Shown here one piece after another: positions 50,477 through 59,264 of a stretch of DNA of 64,000 nucleotides; the stretch's first letter is position 1; each line of letters begins with the position of its first letter. A program made the translations under genes and the position numbers. This DNA comes from Phocaeicola faecium (GTDB lineage Bacteria; Bacteroidota; Bacteroidia; Bacteroidales; Bacteroidaceae): contig NZ_JACSPQ010000005.1 of assembly GCF_014837055.1 (NCBI RefSeq), positions 1 through 64,000 on the forward strand, read 5' to 3'. The notes below the pieces were generated by a model, which saw nothing but the letters and a program-made list of their open reading frames with translations, did no database searches and was not told the origin of the DNA.

Positions 50477-52075
50477 CTAATTTATAACCATTGCTATTAC
50501 TTGAATGAATAAAATGAGCAGCACCATTGCAATGGGATAAACCGTAGCGTATGCCACACCGGGGATGTTGCTGTCCGTCATCGAGTCGGCGGCCGCCAAG
50601 CCCGGTGTACTGGTCATACCTCCGGTGATTGTTCCCAAGAGATCGAGCATACTGATTTTAAATACCAGTCTCCCGATAAGTGCGGCCGTCAGCATGGGTA
50701 CGATGGTAATGAGCGCCCCGATGCCGAACAAAAGAAATCCGCTTTCTTGGAATGTTGCTACCAAATTTTTTCCGGCAGACGTTCCTACTTCGGCAAGGAA
50801 AAGCAGCAATCCCAACTGACGCAAAAGCTGATTCGATGCTCCGGACATTGACCACAAAATAGGTCCGGTTTTTCCTATCGCGCTCAGGAAAAGCGCCATC
50901 ATCAGCACACCTCCCGTCAGCCCCGGTGAGAAAGACATGCTTCCTCCAAATGAAATGTTCAGTTTGCCGAACAAAACTCCCAGCACAATACCCATCGCGA
51001 TGGGGAAGAAGTCGGTGTCGGAAAGTTTTTTCGCATCATTCCCCAGCAGGCGCGCAATGCTTTGAATCCCTTCTTTTTCGCCTACCACGGTCAGTTTGTC
51101 GCCAAACTTCAGCGCCAGTTCTGGCGATGGAGCTATGTCTATTCCGCTTCGCCGTATACGGGTAACGGTACATCCGAAGTTCCGTTGCAAGTTAAGGTCG
51201 CCCAGCTGTTTGTTAATCATATCTTTCTTGGTCAGTAACAGAGACTCGATGCTTTGTGTATGCTCTAAAGGCAGTTCTCCGTCTTCGCGCGTGCCCAACA
51301 TGACGGTAAGGTTATTCAGGGCTTCTTCGCTGCCCACGGCTTGTATCGTGTCGTTCTCTTTTAAAACCGTGTGTGCTGTTGGGATAATGATAGAGCCGTC
51401 ACGTTTCAGCCGGGAGATTACAGCTCCGGTTATGGCACGGATATTCAGTTGCTGGAGCGTGCGATTCAATACCGAAGGATTGGTAACGCGGAACAGACAG
51501 GTGTTTAGCTCCGGGAAATTGTTCCGGCGTTCTTTTTCCAGCTTCCGTGCTTCTTGTTCCACGTCTACTTTAAACAGCTTGGGTAAGAGTTTTACAAATA
51601 AAATAACACCTATCACTCCGAACGGATAGGCAATACCGTAAGCGATGGATGCCAATGGCGACTGTGTACTGTCGATGGCAACGGCAAGTCCCGGCGTACT
51701 TGTCAAAGCTCCGGCTATCAGTCCGACGATGCTTGGTGTATCAATATTAAACAGGTATTTCATCCCGACTCCCGTAAGACAGGCAGACGCAACAATAAGT
51801 AATGTAATAAGGATGAGCGTTTTTCCTTTGCTGCGGAACGAATGGAAAAATCCCGGTCCTGCCTGAATACCTATGGTAAAGATGAAAAGTACCAATCCGA
51901 AAGTGCCTAACTCTTTCGGTATGGATACTCCCCAATGTCCGAAAGCCAGTGCGATGAATATCACGGCAGAGACATCGAGCGACAGTCCCATGATTTTAAC
52001 ACGTCCCAGCATGAAGCCGAGAGCCACTATCAAGAAAATAGAGAAATAAGAGGATTGGAGTAATTCTATTAACAT
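50477..52075 (-). CDS. AspT/YidE-type putative transporter with TrkA-C domains
   Basis: 532 residues from ATG 52075 (MLIELLQSSYFSIFLIVALGFMLG). The frame extends upstream toward the MITE, but those residues are unlike the family. Layout: about five membrane helices, two TrkA-C (RCK-C) domains (about 205-370: TGAVISRLKRDGSIIIPTAH; VTRIRRSGIDIAPSPELALK), then five to six helices. The GALTSTPGLA and GGMTSTPGLAAADS motifs occur once in each membrane half. Family members exchange aspartate/alanine or are uncharacterised; substrate unknown. Confidence 0.88.
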   Translation of the reverse strand: MLIELLQSSYFSIFLIVALGFMLGRVKIMGLSLDVSAVIFIALAFGHWGVSIPKELGTFGLVLFIFTIGIQAGPGFFHSFRSKGKTLILITLLIVASACLTGVGMKYLFNIDTPSIVGLIAGALTSTPGLAVAIDSTQSPLASIAYGIAYPFGVIGVILFVKLLPKLFKVDVEQEARKLEKERRNNFPELNTCLFRVTNPSVLNRTLQQLNIRAITGAVISRLKRDGSIIIPTAHTVLKENDTIQAVGSEEALNNLTVMLGTREDGELPLEHTQSIESLLLTKKDMINKQLGDLNLQRNFGCTVTRIRRSGIDIAPSPELALKFGDKLTVVGEKEGIQSIARLLGNDAKKLSDTDFFPIAMGIVLGVLFGKLNISFGGSMSFSPGLTGGVLMMALFLSAIGKTGPILWSMSGASNQLLRQLGLLLFLAEVGTSAGKNLVATFQESGFLLFGIGALITIVPMLTAALIGRLVFKISMLDLLGTITGGMTSTPGLAAADSMTDSNIPGVAYATVYPIAMVLLILFIQVIAMVIN

Positions 52076-52135
52076 ACGTATGATGGAAAACAAGATTGAT
52101 AAATAAAATGAGCGTGGAGAAGGATTTAGGGATTT

Positions 52136-52329
52136 AGAAACTGTTTTGAATTTCTCCAAAAAGTTTTCTTGGCTTGATGTCTTCATTTTCGTGTGTGCTT
52201 TAGGCGATTTTTTGGTCCTTTCTGCTTTTGTTCTTCGTCAGATAGCCCGCTATCTTCCTCATCACACAAGCAAAAATGACTCAAAAAACTCATCCTAAAT
52301 CATCACACGATAAATTCAAAACAGTTTCT
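52136..52329. mobile_element. 194-bp MITE-like element, copy 2
   Basis: Same length, ends and interior (including GATAGCCCGCTATC) as copy 1 at 18298-18491, with scattered substitutions. Same orientation. No direct flanking duplication is evident: TTT before, TAA after. Confidence 0.8.
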
Positions 52330-52355
52330 TAACAAGTGATGCTGTTTGGGGAGCA

Positions 52356-52439
52356 ACAAAAAATTAGGCGCATATTGTGCGAGAACATAACGGAAACAGA
52401 AAGAAGAGTTTTCGTCTGACCCGCGCAATGTGCGCCTAA
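52356..52439 (-). terminator. Terminator downstream of rplS
   Basis: TTAGGCGCATATTGTGCG (52364-52381) pairs with the segment at 52422-52439, with two mismatches, across a purine-rich 40-nt loop. On the minus strand a T-run follows. The unusually long loop is noteworthy. Confidence 0.65.
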
Positions 52440-52473
52440 AGGTTATGTAAGAACACGTTATAGTTTCCGAGAC

Positions 52474-52830
52474 TTAGGCGTTGCTTGTACGCTTTTCTTG
52501 GATTCTTGCTTTCTTACCTGTCAGTTTGCGCAGGTAATACAGCTTAGCGCGACGTACTTTACCAATCTTGTTGACAGTGATGCTGTCAATAGCCGGAGAT
52601 TCCAACGGGAAGATACGTTCTACACCAATTGTTCCTGACATTTTACGTACGGTAAAACGTTTCTTTTCACCGTGACCTGAAATTTTGATAACAACACCGC
52701 GATACTGCTGAACACGTTCCTTGTTACCTTCAACGATACGATATGCTACCGTAACCGTATCACCTGCTTTGAATGAAGGATGCTGTTTGCCGGTAGCAAA
52801 TGCTTCTTCTGCAATTTTAATTAAATCCAT
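52474..52830 (-). CDS. rplS: 50S ribosomal protein L19
   Basis: 118 residues from ATG 52830 ([20 protein letters not shown]). The longer frames (ATG 52857 or 52917) give residues unlike L19. Conserved: [50 protein letters not shown] and [19 protein letters not shown]. Sits at the 30S-50S interface. It stands alone here, without the trmD/rimM/rpsP neighbours seen in many bacteria. Confidence 0.98.
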   Translation of the reverse strand: MDLIKIAEEAFATGKQHPSFKAGDTVTVAYRIVEGNKERVQQYRGVVIKISGHGEKKRFTVRKMSGTIGVERIFPLESPAIDSITVNKIGKVRRAKLYYLRKLTGKKARIQEKRTSNA

Positions 52831-53027
52831 TTCTTTTTTAAAATTAAATTGTTTCATCGTTACAACGCAACATATCAAGTAACTCCTCTTGACAGCGATT
52901 GCGCGAAAGCGGTGCAAAGTAAGTGATTTTTCGGTACATAGCCAAATCTTTACCCTATATTTTGTAAAAATGAGCGGTAAAGATGCTATCGGTATGAAGT
53001 TTTCTTGTCGAGTTTTGCTTTTTTGGT

Positions 53028-53035
53028 TACTTTTG
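53028..53035 (+). promoter_or_regulatory. -7 element of the split 5'-nucleotidase operon
   Basis: TACTTTTG, 19 bp before ATG 53054; rules out the longer in-frame start at 52889. Confidence 0.55.
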
Positions 53036-53053
53036 AATGATAAAACGAAAAGT

Positions 53054-53833
53054 ATGAATAAGAATTTGATAAAAAACCATTGGCTTGTTGTAGCGGCAAG
53101 CGGACTCCTGATAGGCTTGGGAAGTTGTAGTTCGGGATATTCGGTGGTAAGCGTTGAGGGAGGCAGATTCCCTATGACAGAAGCGTATGATGTAAATCCT
53201 GATGCGAGGGCTGAGGCGATTCTTGCTCCGTATAAACGTCAGGTAGACAGTATTATGTCGCCGGTTATCGGACATTCGGCGGCTACATTGACATCGCAGC
53301 GTCCTGAGTCTCCGTTGTCTAATCTGATAGCCGATGTGCTTCGCCGGAGTGCTTCATCGGTTATCGGAGGTGAGGCAGATGTGGCAGTGATGAATATGGG
53401 TGGTATCCGGAATGCGTTGCCTGAGGGTGTGGTTACTTTCGGTACGATTTACGAGATTGCCCCTTTTGAAAATGCGTTATGTGTTTTAACGATGGATGGA
53501 AAGACTTTAATCCGTTTGTTTGAACAGATAGCTGCTGTACATGGAGAAGGCTTGAGCGGAGCGCGGCTGGTGATTACGTCCGACGGAAAACTGGTGGATG
53601 CAAAGGTAGGAGGAAAGTCGGTTGACCCTCGGAAAGACTATACCGTGGCAACGATTGACTATTTGGCAGAGGGGAACGATAAAATGCCGGCTTTCCGGGA
53701 TGCGAAATCGAAAACCTTCCCGAAAGACAAGGTGTTGAGAGATTTGCTTATCGATTACGTGAAGCAGTGTGAAGAGAAAGGACAGTTTGTAACCGCCCGT
53801 ACCGAGGGACGCATAAAAGTATCGGAGGATTAA
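53054..53833 (+). CDS. 5'-nucleotidase C-terminal-domain lipoprotein
   Basis: 259 residues with lipoprotein signal ([15 protein letters not shown], lipobox GLGSC). The body is the UshA-type C-terminal substrate-binding domain on its own: [46 protein letters not shown], and [16 protein letters not shown]. The catalytic N-terminal domain is encoded by the next gene, four bases on. The two together equal one 5'-nucleotidase, in reversed order. Confidence 0.9.
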   Translation: MNKNLIKNHWLVVAASGLLIGLGSCSSGYSVVSVEGGRFPMTEAYDVNPDARAEAILAPYKRQVDSIMSPVIGHSAATLTSQRPESPLSNLIADVLRRSASSVIGGEADVAVMNMGGIRNALPEGVVTFGTIYEIAPFENALCVLTMDGKTLIRLFEQIAAVHGEGLSGARLVITSDGKLVDAKVGGKSVDPRKDYTVATIDYLAEGNDKMPAFRDAKSKTFPKDKVLRDLLIDYVKQCEEKGQFVTARTEGRIKVSED

Positions 53834-53836
53834 ACC

Positions 53837-54679
53837 ATGAAAAAGAGTTTTTTGTTATTGCTGTTGTGTTTGGTAGCGAATCTGTTGCCGGCGCAAACTG
53901 AGAAAGAATTATATATTCTTCATACCAATGACATGCACAGCCGTATTGAGCCGTTTGCTCCTTACTATCCCGATTCGGTCTTGGCGGGAAAAGGAGGAGT
54001 AGTGCGCCGTGCTACGTTTATCGCCCAACAACGTAAAGAATATCCCGATTTGCTGCTCTTCGATTGCGGCGATTTCTCTCAGGGCAGTCCGTACTATAAT
54101 TTGTTTAAGGGAGAAATCGAAATAAAGATGATGAACGAGATGGGCTATGATGCAGGTACTATCGGCAATCATGAGTTTGATTTCGGACTTGATAACATGG
54201 CACGGCTGTTCAAATTGGCGAAGTTTCCTATCGTATGCGCTAATTACGATGTCACGGGCACTGTATTGGAAGGATTGGTAAAAGAATATGTGATATTGGA
54301 GCGTAACGGTATACGTATCGGTGTGTTCGGATTGGGTGCGAAGCTGGACGGACTGGTGGCTCACGCCAACTACGGGAATGTTAAGTTTGAAGACCCCGTT
54401 TCAGAAGGGCAGCGTATGGCGGATTTGCTGAAAACGCAGGAGCATTGTGATTTGGTAATCTGTTTGTCTCACTTAGGGTGGGAGGGTGAACCCTATTCCG
54501 ATGTGGAACTGATAGAAAATACGCGCAACATTGATATCGTGTTGGGCGGTCACTCGCATTCTTATTTTTCCGAACCGCGATATTACAAAAATTTAGACGG
54601 TCAGGAAGTGCCCGTTCAGCAGATGGGTAAAAATTCTGTATTTATTGGTAGAATGAAGGTCGACATGCGTAAAGAGTAA
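53837..54679 (+). CDS. 5'-nucleotidase N-terminal metallophosphatase domain protein
   Basis: 280 residues with signal peptide MKKSFLLLLLCLVANLLPAQ. It is the UshA/CpdB-type catalytic domain: LHTNDMHSRI, LLFDCGDFSQGSPYYN, GTIGNHEFDFGLDN, VICLSHLGWEGE, VLGGHSHSYF. The gene ends where a fused enzyme would continue into the C-terminal domain, which is the preceding gene. Expected to release phosphate from nucleotides in the periplasm, probably as a complex with its neighbour. Confidence 0.92.
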   Translation: MKKSFLLLLLCLVANLLPAQTEKELYILHTNDMHSRIEPFAPYYPDSVLAGKGGVVRRATFIAQQRKEYPDLLLFDCGDFSQGSPYYNLFKGEIEIKMMNEMGYDAGTIGNHEFDFGLDNMARLFKLAKFPIVCANYDVTGTVLEGLVKEYVILERNGIRIGVFGLGAKLDGLVAHANYGNVKFEDPVSEGQRMADLLKTQEHCDLVICLSHLGWEGEPYSDVELIENTRNIDIVLGGHSHSYFSEPRYYKNLDGQEVPVQQMGKNSVFIGRMKVDMRKE

Positions 54680-54713
54680 GCAGTTATTCGGCATGTTTTT
54701 AGCAGTTTATTTT

Positions 54714-57695
54714 ATGAGAGGATTTATGTATTGGTTTAGTCTGTTATGCTTGCTTTTAGTCGGGCGGACAGCAATGGCACAGTCGTCCGGACTTCGATTG
54801 AAGGCGGAAGATGAGGCAGCATGTAAACAGTGGGTGGACGAGCAGATGGCTTCGATGACCCTGAAGCAAAAAGTGGGGCAGTTGTTCATTCATACCGTAG
54901 CTCCGATAACCACGCAGGCAAACCGGAAAAACATCGAACAGGCGGTAACCGAGTATGGCATTGGCGGTCTGTTGTTTTCCGGAGGTGATATTCAGAAACA
55001 AATTCAGTTGACTAATTACGCACAGGGTTTGGCTTCTACCCCATTGCTGATAACGTTCGACGGCGAATGGGGCTTGGCGATGCGCCTGAAGGGGACTCCC
55101 TCTTTTCCGCGTAACCGCATATTGGGATGTATCGAAAACGATTCGCTGATTTACGAGTATGGTCGCGAAGTTGCTCGTCAGTGTCGCGAAATCGGGGTAC
55201 AGGTAAATTTCGCTCCCGTGGCAGACGTAGATAACAATCCTAAAAACCCTGTAATCAATACGCGCTCGTTTGGCGCACTTCCGCAGCAGGTGGCGCGTAA
55301 AGTAATCGCCTACTGCCGTGGGCTGGAGGATGGTGGGGTACTGTCGGTGTGTAAGCATTTTCCCGGGCATGGGGATACGGAAACCGATTCACACAAGTCG
55401 CTGCCTGTGCTGAACTTTAGTCGTGCGCGGTTAGACAGTATCGAGCAGCGTCCTTTCCGCGAGGCGGTAGAAGCGGGTGTGGGAGGCATGATGGTAGGAC
55501 ACCTGAATGTTCCGGCTTTAGGAAAGAAACCGGCATCTATCTCTCCGGGAATCATTAATGGGGTATTGAAGCAAGAGTTGGGCTTTCGCGGATTGGTGTT
55601 TACCGATGCGCTGGAGATGAAAGGCATTTCCGGAAACGAGGCTGTTTGTGCACAAGCCTTGATAGCCGGAAACGATATGGTATTGGCTCCGCGTAACCTG
55701 AAGAGGGAATTGGCTGGCGTAATGAGTGCCTTGAAGACAGGTACGCTGACCGAAGCGGCTGTTGACGAAAAATGCCGGAAAGTGCTTACTTATAAATATA
55801 TATTAGGACTGGCTAAGCGCAAAGATATTTCGGGCGAGGGCATCGACCGGCGCTTGAATCGTCCGGAAACCGAGGAGTTGATGAACCGGCTGAAGCGTGC
55901 AGCGGTTACCGTAATCAAGAATCAAGACGATATGCTTCCGCTGGACTTGTCTGTTTCAGAAACGGCATTGCTGAGTCTTTCGCCCACACTTACCGAAGAT
56001 TATCCTTTTTACCGTCAGTTGCGCGAAGTGTTTCCCGTAACATGGATTCGTGCCAATGTCGATTCTTTGGAGTCGATACGTCGTCGCCTGAATCCGGTTC
56101 AGCAGGTGATTATTGCCATACATACATCGAAAGTAGCTCCTTATGAGTCTTTGATAAACCAACTGGCGGCAGACAAGCCTGTGGTTTTGGTTTGTTTCGA
56201 TTCGTCGAAGACATTAGAGAAATTAAAAGATACCATGCAAAAAGCCTCGGCGGTTGTGCTTGCACATACCGATGTCTCCGATGTGCAACGCTATGTAGCC
56301 GATGTATTGCTGGGGCAACAGAAAGCGGACGGACGTTTGTCGGTTCCGTTGGCAGGACTTTTCCCTGCCGGGACAGGCGTTACGCTTGATCCGGATATCC
56401 CCCGTCATTATTGTGCGAAAGACTTAGGGATGAATCCCGCCGTGCTTTCCCGTTTAGACAGCATTGCTTTGGAGGGGATTGAAGTTGGTGCATATCCGGG
56501 GTGTCACGTGCTGGTGTTGCGCGAAGGGTTCCCGGTGTACGACAAATGTTTCGGCAAACACACTTACGAGGGAAACGAAACGGTAAAGGAAGGAGACATT
56601 TACGACCTTGCTTCGCTTACGAAAACCACGGCGACACTTTTGGCTGTGATGAAACTATATGACGAAGGACGGTTTGGACTAACCGATAGAATTTCTGCCT
56701 ATCTGCCCTTTTTGCGTGGAACAAACAAGGCGGATATCACTATCCAAGATTTGTTGTATCACGAATCCGGACTGCCTGCTTATTATCCTTTTTATCAAGA
56801 GGCTGTCGACCTGAGTTCCTGTAAAGGAGGATTGTTTCGCAAACGTCCCGATGCGCATCACCGCATCCAAGTAGAGCCTAATCTGTATGCTTGTACCGAC
56901 TTCTCGTATAAACCGGAGTGGGTTTCGCGCGTGCCGTCGGCAGATTATCCGTTGCAAGTGGCGGAAAACCTGTATATCAAGAAAGAATTCCGGCAGGTGG
57001 TGTTGGATAAAATAGCCGAAATGCCTTTGAAGGGCCGCTCTTACCGGTATAGTTGTTTGAACTTCATTTTGCTGAAAGAACTGGTGGAAGCGGTTTCGGG
57101 CACACCGATGGATGTGTATTTAGACAGTGTGTTTTATAAACCGATGGGGTTGACCCATACCGCTTTCCAGCCTTTGAAACGGTTTAAGAAAGAACAGATT
57201 GTGCCTACGGTAAACGAAGACTTTTTGCGGGGAGGCAGGTTGCAGGGCTTTGTACACGATGAGGCGGCTGCTTTCTTGGGAGGCGTATCGGGAAATGCCG
57301 GATTGTTTTCTTCGGCTCACGATGTGGCACGCATCTGCCAACTGCTGCTCGACCGTGGCGTATGCGGAAACAAACGTTACCTTACCCGCGCCACGTGCGA
57401 CCTTTTCTTGAAAGCGAAATCAAAGAACAGCCGGCGCGGATTAGGGTTCGATAAGCCTAACCCGGATAATCCCGATAAAAGTCCGTGTGCAGCCGAGGCG
57501 CCGGCATCGGTATTCGGTCATACCGGATTTACGGGGACGTGCGCATGGGCAGACCCCGATAACGACATCGTTTTTGTTTTCTTGTGTAACCGCATTTATC
57601 CGCGTCCGTTCGATCGCAAGAACCTGATGAAGTACGACATCCGCACACGTATGCAGCAAGTCATCTATCAGGCTTTGACCAACTTAGCCGAATAA
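54714..57695 (+). CDS. Glycoside hydrolase family 3 / serine beta-lactamase-like fusion protein
   Basis: 993 residues from ATG 54714 (signal MRGFMYWFSLLCLLLVGRTAMA). Residues about 35-380 are NagZ-like GH3: KHFPGHGDTETDSHKSLPVL (catalytic loop with His) and nucleophile Asp in VFTDALEMKGI. After a GH3 C-terminal domain, residues about 590-985 are a class-C-like serine hydrolase. Its SxxK motif is ASLTKTTATLL, YSC replaces the usual YxN, and HTGFTGT stands in the KTG place. It probably acts on peptidoglycan fragments in the periplasm; whether the second domain is active is uncertain because of the YSC change. Confidence 0.9.
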   Translation: MRGFMYWFSLLCLLLVGRTAMAQSSGLRLKAEDEAACKQWVDEQMASMTLKQKVGQLFIHTVAPITTQANRKNIEQAVTEYGIGGLLFSGGDIQKQIQLTNYAQGLASTPLLITFDGEWGLAMRLKGTPSFPRNRILGCIENDSLIYEYGREVARQCREIGVQVNFAPVADVDNNPKNPVINTRSFGALPQQVARKVIAYCRGLEDGGVLSVCKHFPGHGDTETDSHKSLPVLNFSRARLDSIEQRPFREAVEAGVGGMMVGHLNVPALGKKPASISPGIINGVLKQELGFRGLVFTDALEMKGISGNEAVCAQALIAGNDMVLAPRNLKRELAGVMSALKTGTLTEAAVDEKCRKVLTYKYILGLAKRKDISGEGIDRRLNRPETEELMNRLKRAAVTVIKNQDDMLPLDLSVSETALLSLSPTLTEDYPFYRQLREVFPVTWIRANVDSLESIRRRLNPVQQVIIAIHTSKVAPYESLINQLAADKPVVLVCFDSSKTLEKLKDTMQKASAVVLAHTDVSDVQRYVADVLLGQQKADGRLSVPLAGLFPAGTGVTLDPDIPRHYCAKDLGMNPAVLSRLDSIALEGIEVGAYPGCHVLVLREGFPVYDKCFGKHTYEGNETVKEGDIYDLASLTKTTATLLAVMKLYDEGRFGLTDRISAYLPFLRGTNKADITIQDLLYHESGLPAYYPFYQEAVDLSSCKGGLFRKRPDAHHRIQVEPNLYACTDFSYKPEWVSRVPSADYPLQVAENLYIKKEFRQVVLDKIAEMPLKGRSYRYSCLNFILLKELVEAVSGTPMDVYLDSVFYKPMGLTHTAFQPLKRFKKEQIVPTVNEDFLRGGRLQGFVHDEAAAFLGGVSGNAGLFSSAHDVARICQLLLDRGVCGNKRYLTRATCDLFLKAKSKNSRRGLGFDKPNPDNPDKSPCAAEAPASVFGHTGFTGTCAWADPDNDIVFVFLCNRIYPRPFDRKNLMKYDIRTRMQQVIYQALTNLAE

Positions 57696-57763
57696 GCTAT
57701 TTAGACAATGTACAAATTAAGCAGATTTTGTAATGTAGATGTTACAATGAAAGGCAAAAACAT

Positions 57764-57771
57764 TACCTTTG
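57764..57771 (+). promoter_or_regulatory. -7 element of ferredoxin gene
   Basis: TACCTTTG, 42 bp before ATG 57814; the in-frame start at 57769 overlaps it and is rejected. Confidence 0.6.
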
Positions 57772-57813
57772 TATCATCAAATTAGTACTAATAATAACTT
57801 AACTTTTACAACA

Positions 57814-57981
57814 ATGGCTTACGTAATTAGTGACGATTGTATCGCTTGCGGTACTTGTATTGACGAATGCCCGGTAGGTGCTATCTCTGAAGGTGACAAA
57901 TACTCTATCAATCCGGACGCTTGTACAGAATGTGGTACTTGCGCTGATGTTTGTCCTTCTGAAGCTATCCACTTGGGATAA
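57814..57981 (+). CDS. 2[4Fe-4S] ferredoxin
   Basis: 55 residues, clostridial type. Two cluster motifs, CIACGTCIDECP and CTECGTCADVCP, with the usual internal symmetry (both followed by x-GAI / x-EAI). Low-potential electron carrier of the cytoplasm; a candidate partner for oxidoreductases such as the ferredoxin-fused ETF, though nothing here links them directly. Monocistronic: own promoter and a terminator at 58013-58046. Confidence 0.97.
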   Translation: MAYVISDDCIACGTCIDECPVGAISEGDKYSINPDACTECGTCADVCPSEAIHLG

Positions 57982-58012
57982 TCAACAAATCGTCTGTATG
58001 ACAAACTAACAC

Positions 58013-58046
58013 AAAGGGCTGTCCGCATGGGCAGCCCTTATTTTTT
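58013..58046. terminator. Ferredoxin terminator
   Basis: AAGGGCTG pairs with CAGCCCTT around CCGCATGG, followed by ATTTTTT. Confidence 0.9.
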
Positions 58047-58053
58047 GCCAACA

Positions 58054-58566
58054 TCATCGCTCGGTAACCATTCTGGTGTGCAGTTCTTTTATAAATGTTT
58101 CCCTGTTTTCGCAGCTAATCAGGTAGTTTTTGTTCTTGGTTAAGATGAAAACCTGCTGTTGCGGATTTTTTACATACGAGTAATATTTTCCGTAAAGTGT
58201 GCTTCCCATTATCCCCATATATCCTAAGAATCCGTTGCTTCCGCAGTAGCGGATATCCCCTTGAACTTCATTATAGATGAACGCTTCTTTGATGATTGAG
58301 TAAGGAATACATTTCTTTCCGAATGTTCTTTGTATGATTATTTCTTTTTCGCCCAGTTGTATAGATGAGGGAATGATGCTTAATGTATATACGTATATAG
58401 CCAACACACCGACTCCTAATAATAGACTTACTATTTGGTCGATGAAAGATGGTGCAACCAATGCTCTGATGAAAAATAAAATGACGGTTATTAATAGTAT
58501 GGTTTTCAGGATAATAGACCAACGCTTCATTGTGGGGCGGAAATCTGATTTATAAGTCGGTATCAT
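58054..58566 (-). CDS. PH-domain-like membrane protein of unknown function
   Basis: 170 residues. Two adjacent membrane helices (about 17-37 and 43-63: ILLITVILFFIRALVA; LLLGVGVLAIYVYTLS). Then a beta-rich domain with the bacterial PH pattern (IQLGEKEIIIQRTFGKKCIPYSIIKEAFI, FILTKNKNYLISCENRETFIKEL). Length and layout fit small bPH-type membrane proteins. No functional clue from neighbours. Lower local GC than the adjoining genes. Confidence 0.75.
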   Translation of the reverse strand: MIPTYKSDFRPTMKRWSIILKTILLITVILFFIRALVAPSFIDQIVSLLLGVGVLAIYVYTLSIIPSSIQLGEKEIIIQRTFGKKCIPYSIIKEAFIYNEVQGDIRYCGSNGFLGYMGIMGSTLYGKYYSYVKNPQQQVFILTKNKNYLISCENRETFIKELHTRMVTER

Positions 58567-58844
58567 ATTATTAAATTAAGTATGGTCCAAATATCGGAAT
58601 TATTAATCAGAATAGCAATTCCTTATACAGTTTTGTTTCCATACTATTTCATGTGGTTTGGTTTGTGGTACGGGCAGTATGCCGAGTTGTTTGTAGCCCG
58701 TTCCGTACAGCTGAGGTATATACATCGGTAGTTTTCCCTCTGTATATCAGTAAGGTTGAGCAAGAAGAAAGTAGAAGAATGATGCCTGAAACGATGTTGT
58801 TTTTTTCTTATCCATAGTTGTTTTTGAGGGAAGCGTTTGCCTTA

Positions 58845-58933
58845 TAAAATGCTACGGCTAACATTTTTATTCCATGCGGTAGAGTTCACCATTTCTATTC
58901 GTAGGATTCATCAGTCCTATGGGTAGAATTTTT
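58845..58933 (+). repeat. Dispersed 22-nt-period intergenic element, copy D (degenerate)
   Basis: Unit starts at 58852 (CTACGGCTAAC), 58873 (CATGCGGTAGAG), 58895 (CTATTCGTAGGA) and 58917 (CTATGGGTAGAA); spacing 21, 22, 22. A T-run follows. Elsewhere in the 58567-58995 gap I see nothing recognisable. Confidence 0.75.
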
Positions 58934-58995
58934 CGGTTGCAGAATAGGGCTTCTGTTTGGCAGGATTAGCATACTGAAAAATTAACGGAAACGGC

Positions 58996-59260
58996 TTACA
59001 TAACCATTGCTAAACCTTTGTTATCTGTCTGGATATCTTGAAGTTGCGCAGACTGAGGGATTTCGTTTCGTCCTTTATGTCTTTCCGGTTTTCCAGCGAT
59101 TGAATCTGTTGTTGCAGGGCTGAGAGCCGGTAGGCGAACTTCATAGATTCTTTTTTCATAGATAGGCGTGTAGGCTTGGATGGCTTCGTCCGGCGACTTG
59201 CCATCCAAACTGTCGGGTATCTTAGGTATAAGGGTTAAAAGGGCTGACGGTGATTTCGGG
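58996..59260 (-). pseudogene. Possible decayed gene or small ORF remnant downstream of mscS
   Basis: On the minus strand one frame gives a reasonable peptide up to SLDGKSPDEAIQAYTPIYEK (overlapping the end of the MscS gene). Just after an A-run another frame continues with MKFAYRLSALQQQIQSLEN, a coiled-coil-like tail ending near 59010. Joining the two needs one frameshift. No family recognised. It may equally be noncoding. Confidence 0.25.
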
Positions 59261-59264
59261 CGGT

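Noticed and set aside
52076..52186. N-terminal extension of the AspT/YidE-type transporter
   Set aside because: The extra 37 residues are unlike the family, run up into the MITE, and ATG 52075 gives the normal start.
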